Positions 5,365-9,269 of a stretch of DNA of 9,269 nt are shown here, piece by piece. The notes below the pieces were generated by a model that saw only the letters and a program-made list of their open reading frames with translations, did no database searches and was not told the DNA's origin. Source of the DNA: an uncultured bacterium. GTDB lineage: Bacteria; Actinomycetota; Coriobacteriia; Coriobacteriales; Coriobacteriaceae. Each line of letters starts with the position of its first letter. Position 1 is the stretch's first letter. Location: NCBI GenBank assembly GCA_905215095.1, contig CAJMOL010000043.1, positions 1 through 9,269 of the forward strand, written 5' to 3'. The translations under genes were made by a program, and so were the position numbers.

Positions 5365-6135
5365 ATGAAGATCGGATTTGTCGGTTTTGGCAATATGGCG
5401 AGCGCTATGGCCGATGGCTGGATCGCTGCCGGTGTAGCTGCGAGCGACATGTGCGCCTGCGCGGGTCGCTACGACGCACTGGTTGAGCGCTGCGAGGCAC
5501 GCGGCATGGTCGCCTGCCACGATGCCGCCGAGGTTGTCGCCGCATCCGATATCGTGGTCGCTGCGGTCAAACCGTACATGATCGAGAAGGTATTCGCCCC
5601 GCTCAAGGATGCTCTTGCCAAAAAAGTCGTTCTGTCGGTTGCCTGGACCTGGGACAGTGCCAAGTGGGAGCAGGTCCTGCCGGGCGTCGCGCATATCTCG
5701 ACGGTGCCCAACACACCGGTTTCGGTGGGCGAGGGCGTCATCGCTTGCGAGAAGGCTTCCACGCTTAGTGATGAGCAGAGCGCAGTGGTGCTTGATCTGC
5801 TTGGCAAGCTCGGTGCGGTGGTCGAGCTCGATACGAGCCTGCTGTTTGTGGGCGGCACGGTGGGTGGTTGCGCTCCGGCATTTGTCGCTATGGCAATCGA
5901 GGCCCTGGGCGATGCGGCGGTCAAGCACGGTATCCCGCGTGCCGATGCCTATCGCATTGTGAGCCAGATGGTGCTGGGTACGGCAAAGCTGCAGCTTGCA
6001 ACCGGTCAGCATCCCGCAGCGATGAAGGATGCCGTGTGCTCGCCCGGCGGTGCTACCATCAAAGGCGTCGTCGCGCTCGAGGACGCCGGCATGCGCAGCG
6101 CCCTCGTCAAGGCCATCGACGCAACCCTCCAGTAA
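5365..6135 (+). CDS. proC: Pyrroline-5-carboxylate reductase (proline biosynthesis)
   Basis: 256 residues. It catalyses the last step of proline synthesis, NAD(P)H-dependent reduction of 1-pyrroline-5-carboxylate, in the cytoplasm. The N-terminus KIGFVGFGNMASAM is the Rossmann dinucleotide motif (G7-x-G9-x-x-A12), and VAAVKPYMIEKV follows as in the family. The C-terminal dimerisation and substrate domain has IEALGDAAVKHGIPRADAY, then HPAAMKDAVCSPGGATIKGV (S226-P-G-G). The usual SGSGPAY motif reads GGCAPAF here, a mild departure. ATG 5365 is preferred over ATG 5341 because GAGAGG sits nine to ten bases upstream, while the earlier ATG directly abuts its GAGGA. The gene lies 73 bases after rlmH and may have its own promoter, although no clear one is seen. 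It ends before a strong convergent terminator. Confidence 0.93.
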   Translation: MKIGFVGFGNMASAMADGWIAAGVAASDMCACAGRYDALVERCEARGMVACHDAAEVVAASDIVVAAVKPYMIEKVFAPLKDALAKKVVLSVAWTWDSAKWEQVLPGVAHISTVPNTPVSVGEGVIACEKASTLSDEQSAVVLDLLGKLGAVVELDTSLLFVGGTVGGCAPAFVAMAIEALGDAAVKHGIPRADAYRIVSQMVLGTAKLQLATGQHPAAMKDAVCSPGGATIKGVVALEDAGMRSALVKAIDATLQ

Positions 6136-6150
6136 ACTGACCAATAAGGG

Positions 6151-6277
6151 ACAGATTTATTTTGGCAGGTTTTTCCTGCGGTTTTGTACCTTGAGCAAAA
6201 AGCGCCCCGCAACTGGCTCAATTCCAGTTGCGGGGCGCTTACGTTTGCCCAGATAAAACCGACCAAAATAAGCCTGT
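6151..6277. repeat. Nested inverted repeat around the proC terminator
   Basis: Bases 6151-6174 match the reverse complement of 6254-6277 at 19 of 24 positions, with the core TTATTTTGG on both arms. The arms surround the 17-bp hairpin at 6200-6240 almost symmetrically. A short hairpin GCAGG-TTTTT-CCTGC (6165-6179) overlaps the left arm. The layout resembles a mobile or dispersed terminator element, but one copy cannot prove that. Confidence 0.55.
6195..6240. terminator. Strong convergent terminator between proC and the small membrane protein
   Basis: AAGCGCCCCGCAACTGG (6200-6216) pairs perfectly over 17 bp with bases 6224-6240 around a 7-base loop. On the minus strand the stem is followed by a run of five T, a textbook terminator for the 57-aa gene. 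On the + strand the tail is TTACGTTT, a weaker but plausible end for proC. Confidence 0.9.
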
Positions 6278-6290
6278 CTTTTTTTGCAGG

Positions 6291-6464
6291 TTAGTCCCAG
6301 AAGCTGTCTTCTTCATCCTCGGACTTGGGGCCGCGGTCGACATACATCTTATGGGTGCGCTTCTCCATCACAAAGGCAAGAATCGCAAACAGCAGGATGC
6401 CGCCGGCGAAAAGGATGGCAAAACCGGTGCGGGTGCCAAACAAAAAGGAAAAAACTGCGTCCAT
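6291..6464 (-). CDS. Small single-pass membrane protein (57 aa), unknown function
   Basis: Short open frame found by reading the minus strand: ATG at 6464, TAA ending at 6291. The protein starts MDAVFSFLFGTRTGFAILF, has one hydrophobic helix (about residues 13-32), then a basic stretch MEKRTHKMYVDR, and ends with a very acidic tail SEDEEDSFWD. A good ribosome-binding site (AAGAAGG) lies seven bases before the start and a strong terminator with a T run stands downstream, so it looks like a real monocistronic gene. By the positive-inside rule the C-terminal tail should be cytoplasmic, where it could bind a partner. It is transcribed away from serS. The family is not one I recognise. Confidence 0.75.
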   Translation of the reverse strand: MDAVFSFLFGTRTGFAILFAGGILLFAILAFVMEKRTHKMYVDRGPKSEDEEDSFWD

Positions 6465-6507
6465 TGGGTGCCTTCTTGCGTAGTTGAGTTGGGTCGTAAA
6501 CGCTCAT

Positions 6508-6546
6508 AAGTATATACTTGCCCATACATGTACAAGGTTGCAACCT
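6508..6546. promoter_or_regulatory. Palindrome-rich divergent promoter region of serS and the 57-aa gene
   Basis: Three perfect palindromes occur in 39 bases: AAGTATATACTT (6508-6519), TACATGTA (6525-6532) and AGGTTGCAACCT (6535-6546). The first holds TATACT on both strands, a possible -10 in each direction. For serS, TTGGGT (6489-6494) lies 18 bases upstream of TATACT (6513-6518). For the minus gene, TTGTAC (6535-6530) lies only 15 bases away, which is short. The third palindrome could be an operator. Confidence 0.4.
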
Positions 6547-6575
6547 AAATGGAATGTATATCGCCGGAGGATCTT

Positions 6576-7859
6576 ATGCTTGATATCAAGTTTGTTCGCG
6601 AGAACCCCGATGCCATCGATACCGCCATGGCAAATCGCCAGACGTCTTGGGATCGCGAGAAGTTCTTTGAACTCGACGACGAGCGCCGTGCCGTCATCAC
6701 CGAGGTCGAGGAGCTCCAGGCCACGCGTAACGCCGAGTCCAAGAAGATTGGCGCCCTGATGAAGGAGGGCAAGAAGGACGAGGCCGAGGCCGCCAAGGAG
6801 GCCGTGCGCGCCGTCAACGAGAAGATCGACGGTCTGGCCGAGCGCCGTACCGCTCTTGAGCAGGAGCAGTACGATTTCATGGCTCACCTGCCCAACATTC
6901 CGTGCGAGGCCACCCCGTACGGTAAGGACGAGGACGAGAACATCGAGCGTCGCCGCTGGGGCACCCCGCGCGAGTTCGACTTCGACTTTAAGCCGCACTG
7001 GGATCTGGGCACCGATCTGGACATCCTCGACTTCGAGCGCGGCAACAAGCTCTCCGGCAGCCGCTTTACCGTTCTCGGTGGCGCCGGCGCCCGCCTGGAG
7101 CGCGCCCTCATCAACTTCTTCCTCGATACGCACACCAGCCGTGGCTTCAAGGAGTGGTGGCCGCCCATCGTCGTCAAGCGTCAGACCATGTTCGGTACGG
7201 GCCAGCTGCCCAAGTTTGAGGACGACGCCTATCACGTCTCGGGCGACAACTTCCTGATCCCTACCGCCGAGGTCGTGCTCACCAACCTGCACGCCGGCGA
7301 GGTCCTCGACGCCGACACCCTGCCGCGCCGCTACACTGCCTTCACCCCCTGCTTCCGCGAGGAGGCCGGTTCCGCCGGTCGCGACACCCGCGGCATCATT
7401 CGCCAGCACGAGTTCGACAAGGTCGAGATGGTCAAGTTCGCCAAGCCGGAGGAGTCCGACGAGGAGCTCGAGAGCATGACCGCCGAGGCCGAGTACCTGC
7501 TGCAGCAGCTGGGCCTGCCGTATCGCGTGATTAGTCTGTGCACCGGCGACCTGGGCTTCTCTGCCCGTCAGACCTACGACGTCGAGGTCTGGCTGCCGAG
7601 CTACAACGCCTACAAGGAGATCAGCTCCTGCTCCAATTGCGGCGACTTCCAGGCCCGTCGCGCCAACATCAAGTATCGCGACCCCGAGAACTTCAAGGGC
7701 TCGCGCTACCTGCACACCCTTAACGGTTCCGGTCTGCCGGCTGGCCGTACCATGGCTGCCATTCTGGAGAACTACCAGAACGCCGACGGCACCATCACGA
7801 TCCCCGAGGTTCTGCGTCCCTACATGGGCGGCCTCGAGAAGATCGAGCCGGTTGCGTAG
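6576..7859 (+). CDS. serS: Serine--tRNA ligase
   Basis: 427 residues, normal length. It charges tRNA-Ser (and tRNA-Sec where present) with serine using ATP in the cytoplasm. The N-terminal part (about residues 28-105) is the long charged coiled-coil arm that holds the tRNA's variable arm. The class II catalytic core follows: the serine-binding TAE at 230-232, motif 2 [20 protein letters not shown] with R261, and motif 3 [18 protein letters not shown] with R391, ending [13 protein letters not shown] 6576 is chosen because GGAGG lies five bases upstream and the family begins [11 protein letters not shown]; an in-frame ATG at 6549 would add an unrelated nine residues. No T-box-like leader is visible. 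It is a single-gene unit with its own promoter region and terminator. Confidence 0.98.
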   Translation: MLDIKFVRENPDAIDTAMANRQTSWDREKFFELDDERRAVITEVEELQATRNAESKKIGALMKEGKKDEAEAAKEAVRAVNEKIDGLAERRTALEQEQYDFMAHLPNIPCEATPYGKDEDENIERRRWGTPREFDFDFKPHWDLGTDLDILDFERGNKLSGSRFTVLGGAGARLERALINFFLDTHTSRGFKEWWPPIVVKRQTMFGTGQLPKFEDDAYHVSGDNFLIPTAEVVLTNLHAGEVLDADTLPRRYTAFTPCFREEAGSAGRDTRGIIRQHEFDKVEMVKFAKPEESDEELESMTAEAEYLLQQLGLPYRVISLCTGDLGFSARQTYDVEVWLPSYNAYKEISSCSNCGDFQARRANIKYRDPENFKGSRYLHTLNGSGLPAGRTMAAILENYQNADGTITIPEVLRPYMGGLEKIEPVA

Positions 7860-7881
7860 GTTGCCTGCATAAGCGATTTGC

Positions 7882-7911
7882 AAGGGCGCTCCTTTCTGGG
7901 GCGCCCTTTTT
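7882..7911 (+). terminator. Intrinsic terminator of serS
   Basis: AAGGGCGCTCC (7882-7892) pairs with GGGGCGCCCTT (7898-7908) around the loop TTTCT with one wobble pair, followed by five T in total from 7907. It begins 22 bases after the serS stop. Confidence 0.92.
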
Positions 7912-7959
7912 GTGTGCGGTGCTTTACCATATCGCGCGGACAGCTCAATAGAAAACACA

Positions 7960-7973
7960 CGAACAAACGTTCT
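7960..7973. promoter_or_regulatory. Candidate SOS (LexA) box
   Basis: CGAACAAACGTTCT contains the perfect half-sites GAAC-N4-GTTC (7961-7972), and its centre AAAC fits the CGAACRNRYGTTYC consensus known for LexA/DinR in Firmicutes, which is close to the actinobacterial site. It lies about 60 bases before the start of the 125-aa gene and just upstream of a possible -10 (TATGCT, 7994-7999). The adjacent CTGTATACAG (7972-7981) is a second palindrome of unknown meaning. Confidence 0.6.
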
Positions 7974-8032
7974 GTATACAGCCATCTACCTGCTATGCTT
8001 TTGTTAAATAGAAGCGAGAGGAAGGGGATGCG

Positions 8033-8410
8033 ATGGAGCTGTTTGATGAGCGGGTAGTTTTGTTTGAGAGCGATGAAGGTGGGGAGCACCTACTAGTTAC
8101 GTGTGAGCCATCCGGTATGGGTGGTTTGGTGGTGCGGCAGACGAGCGAGGGTCCGTTGACCCAATGGTGCTTTGAGGAGTCGCCGCATGTAGTCGAGACG
8201 TTTGTGGCGCATGAGGCGCTTGTTGTCCTTGAGCACTTCTATGGCGTTGGAACTTCTAATCAGGTGGCCAGAATGCTGAGCATTTCGTTTGCCGACTACG
8301 ACTGTGCCCAACGGGTGCGGTCGCTTCTAGGGGAGCTTGGCGCTGGGTTCGATGTGATTGAAAAGCCAATCGATCGCACGAGAAGCGCTGATGCTTGTGG
8401 TGCAGCGTGA
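8033..8410 (+). CDS. Uncharacterised protein (125 aa), possibly SOS-controlled
   Basis: I do not recognise the family. The start ATG at 8033 follows a strong purine-rich site (AGGAAGG, seven bases away). The protein is acidic at the N-terminus (MELFDERVVLFESDEGGEH), has a beta-like stretch LLVTCEPSGMGGLVVRQTSEGP, a hydrophobic segment VVETFVAHEALVVLEHFYGVG too broken to be a clear membrane helix, and a helical end with SFADYDCAQRVRSLLGELGAGFDVIEK. No signal peptide or catalytic motif is evident. It stands alone between the serS terminator and tRNA-Arg. The SOS box upstream suggests induction by DNA damage, but nothing in the protein itself shows a repair or toxin role. No clear terminator lies behind it, so transcription may run into tRNA-Arg. 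Confidence 0.72.
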   Translation: MELFDERVVLFESDEGGEHLLVTCEPSGMGGLVVRQTSEGPLTQWCFEESPHVVETFVAHEALVVLEHFYGVGTSNQVARMLSISFADYDCAQRVRSLLGELGAGFDVIEKPIDRTRSADACGAA

Positions 8411-8448
8411 CAAATTGAGGCCCGCGCGAAAAAAGTTTGAGATTTTGC

Positions 8449-8477
8449 TTGACTCTAACGAACTAAAGTGGTTTTAT
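8449..8477 (+). promoter_or_regulatory. Predicted promoter of tRNA-Arg
   Basis: TTGACT (8449-8454, 5 of 6 matches) is 17 bases from TTTTAT (8472-8477, 4 of 6 matches), 13 bases before the mature tRNA. TATATG slightly downstream (8475-8480) is a less well spaced alternative. Confidence 0.5.
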
Positions 8478-8489
8478 ATGTCTTGCGCT

Positions 8490-8566
8490 GCGGCGTTACC
8501 TCAGCTGGATAGAGGGTCTGACTACGAATCAGAACGTCATAGGTTCGAATCCTATACGCCGCACCA
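8490..8566 (+). tRNA. tRNA-Arg, anticodon ACG
   Basis: 77-base class I tRNA. Acceptor GCGGCGT (8490-8496) pairs perfectly with ACGCCGC (8556-8562), the discriminator is A8563, and CCA (8564-8566) is encoded. The D-stem is CCTC/GAGG with AGCTGGATA, the anticodon stem is TCTGA/TCAGA, and the loop CTACGAA gives anticodon ACG (8524-8526), normally modified to ICG to read CGU, CGC and CGA. The T-arm is ATAGG-TTCGAAT-CCTAT. Confidence 0.97.
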
Positions 8567-8575
8567 TTTGAGATT

Positions 8576-8605
8576 AAAGCTCCCGGCAACGGGGGCTTTT
8601 CTTTT
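8576..8605 (+). terminator. Intrinsic terminator of tRNA-Arg
   Basis: AAAGCTCCC (8576-8584) pairs with GGGGGCTTT (8591-8599) with one wobble pair around GGCAAC, followed by TCTTTT. It shares almost its whole sequence with the terminator at 3495-3523. Confidence 0.88.
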
Positions 8606-8620
8606 ACGTAAACACCGCAT

Positions 8621-8632
8621 GGATTCGAACCT
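8621..8632 (-). repeat. Reverse complement of the tRNA-Arg T-arm
   Basis: GGATTCGAACCT is a perfect 12-base reverse complement of tRNA-Arg bases 8541-8552, lying 55 bases after the tRNA and just behind its terminator. It sits in the same relative place and orientation as the T-arm copy behind tRNA-Leu. No complete tRNA can be drawn on the minus strand around it. Confidence 0.7.
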
Positions 8633-8739
8633 CGGTCAAAGGGGACTATTTCTCATCGACTCGTGTAAGATTTCGAGTATGCGCCTCGGTGAGTCCGTGG
8701 CGCGCTCTTTCTTTAGACGACCGATCAGGGTGATATTTC

Positions 8740-9269
8740 GTGGCAGAGCGTCCGACATACAAGCTCAGGTTTCTCGATCCCAAAAAGCGCTTTCCGGCCA
8801 TGCCCGAGCAGCCTGCGGGACGCTCGTATGGCGTGGTTTGGAAGCTCTTTGGCGAGGACCCGCATGAATCATGCTATGTCGTCGAATTCGTCGGCAAAAG
8901 CCATGTGTCGCTTTTGGGCTACGTGTGTGTTTCGGGTGAGGTCTATAAGGTGGACCGTCCCGTTAACGAGGCATCGCTGCCCGACGATCCCGACATGCAA
9001 CTGATTCTTGACGAGTCCGATTCCAACATCGGTGAGATTGCGGTCAGGGGTACCGATGGGACGATGCGCTCCCGGGCGCGAGTCATCGGCTCTCCCGAAG
9101 GCACCATGCGCGAACAATCCGATCGCGAGACGTGGAATTCGACGCGCAGCCTTCGCTACGGCGAGTTCATGGCCTCGATGTTCTTGCGCTACGTGATATT
9201 TGCCAACTCCGAAAGCGCTATTGTGAACACGGCGGACGCCGGCGGACTCGACGAGGGTATGCAAAACGT
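8740..9269 (+). CDS. Uncharacterised protein, 5' part only (3'-truncated)
   Basis: A frame beginning GTG at 8740 stays open to the end of the window, giving 176 complete codons. An in-frame TGA at 8731 bars any earlier start, and AGGGTG (8727-8732) sits seven bases before the GTG. The protein begins MAERPTYKLRFLDPKKRF (GTG read as Met), continues QPAGRSYGVVWKLFGEDP and CYVVEFVGKSHVSLLGYVCV, and later has ETWNSTRSLRYGEFMASMFLRYVIF. It looks soluble, with no signal peptide or long membrane helix so far. I do not recognise the family, and no catalytic motif is visible. Third-position G/C bias matches the neighbours, which supports coding. The competing frame across 8619-8867 is less protein-like. 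Where it ends and what follows it cannot be seen. Confidence 0.75.
   Translation, partial: MAERPTYKLRFLDPKKRFPAMPEQPAGRSYGVVWKLFGEDPHESCYVVEFVGKSHVSLLGYVCVSGEVYKVDRPVNEASLPDDPDMQLILDESDSNIGEIAVRGTDGTMRSRARVIGSPEGTMREQSDRETWNSTRSLRYGEFMASMFLRYVIFANSESAIVNTADAGGLDEGMQN

Noticed and set aside
7972..7981. CTGTATACAG as an E. coli-type LexA site
   Set aside because: The E. coli site needs CTGT-N8-ACAG; here only two bases separate the halves. The neighbouring GAAC-N4-GTTC is the better SOS candidate.
6504..7985. Long open frame (493 codons) on the minus strand opposite serS
   Set aside because: It is a codon-bias shadow of serS, which has every catalytic motif in place; the translated minus frame is low-complexity Leu/Val/Gly/Ala with no domain.
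8358..8867. Frame of 169 codons running through tRNA-Arg
   Set aside because: It crosses the tRNA and its terminator and overlaps two more credible frames; there is no ribosome-binding site or domain.

Overview
The window looks like chromosome from a high-GC actinobacterium of the class Coriobacteriia, most like Collinsella. This rests on codon use rich in G/C, the mix of housekeeping genes (serS, rlmH, proC), an actinobacterial/Firmicutes-type LexA box, and tRNA genes with an encoded CCA. The genus is an inference from gene style and was not searched.

Layout. 1-1639 (+): the C-terminal end of an OmpR/PhoB-type response regulator, overlapped by a complete sensor histidine kinase. A terminator hairpin (1659-1692) is shared with the converging minus-strand pair 1715-2388: a galactitol-type PTS IIB protein followed by a small VOC/glyoxalase-fold protein. 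Overlapping divergent promoters near 2490 separate this pair from a membrane-anchored helical-repeat protein of unknown role (2552-3175), which is followed by tRNA-Leu(UAA).

3292-3875 has no convincing gene but is highly structured. It holds a tRNA terminator, a 19-nt reverse complement of the tRNA-Leu T-arm, a very GC-rich array of hairpins ending in a second terminator, and then an AT-rich block with a 29-bp imperfect inverted repeat and a large local hairpin that compete for the same arm. Next on the + strand come an SPFH/band-7 membrane protein, rlmH (23S rRNA methyltransferase) and proC (proline synthesis).

6136-6575 holds a strong convergent terminator inside a larger inverted repeat, a 57-aa single-pass membrane protein on the minus strand, and a palindrome-rich divergent promoter region shared with serS. 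After serS and its terminator there is a good SOS box (GAAC-N4-GTTC) in front of an unrecognised 125-aa gene, then tRNA-Arg(ACG) with a terminator and again a reverse-complement T-arm sequence, then the start of an unrecognised gene that runs off the window.

Most protein genes are ordinary housekeeping genes. The parts that deserve attention are the intergenic structures: antisense T-arm sequences behind both tRNA genes, the structured 3340-3800 region, the SOS box on an unknown gene, and the small membrane protein.
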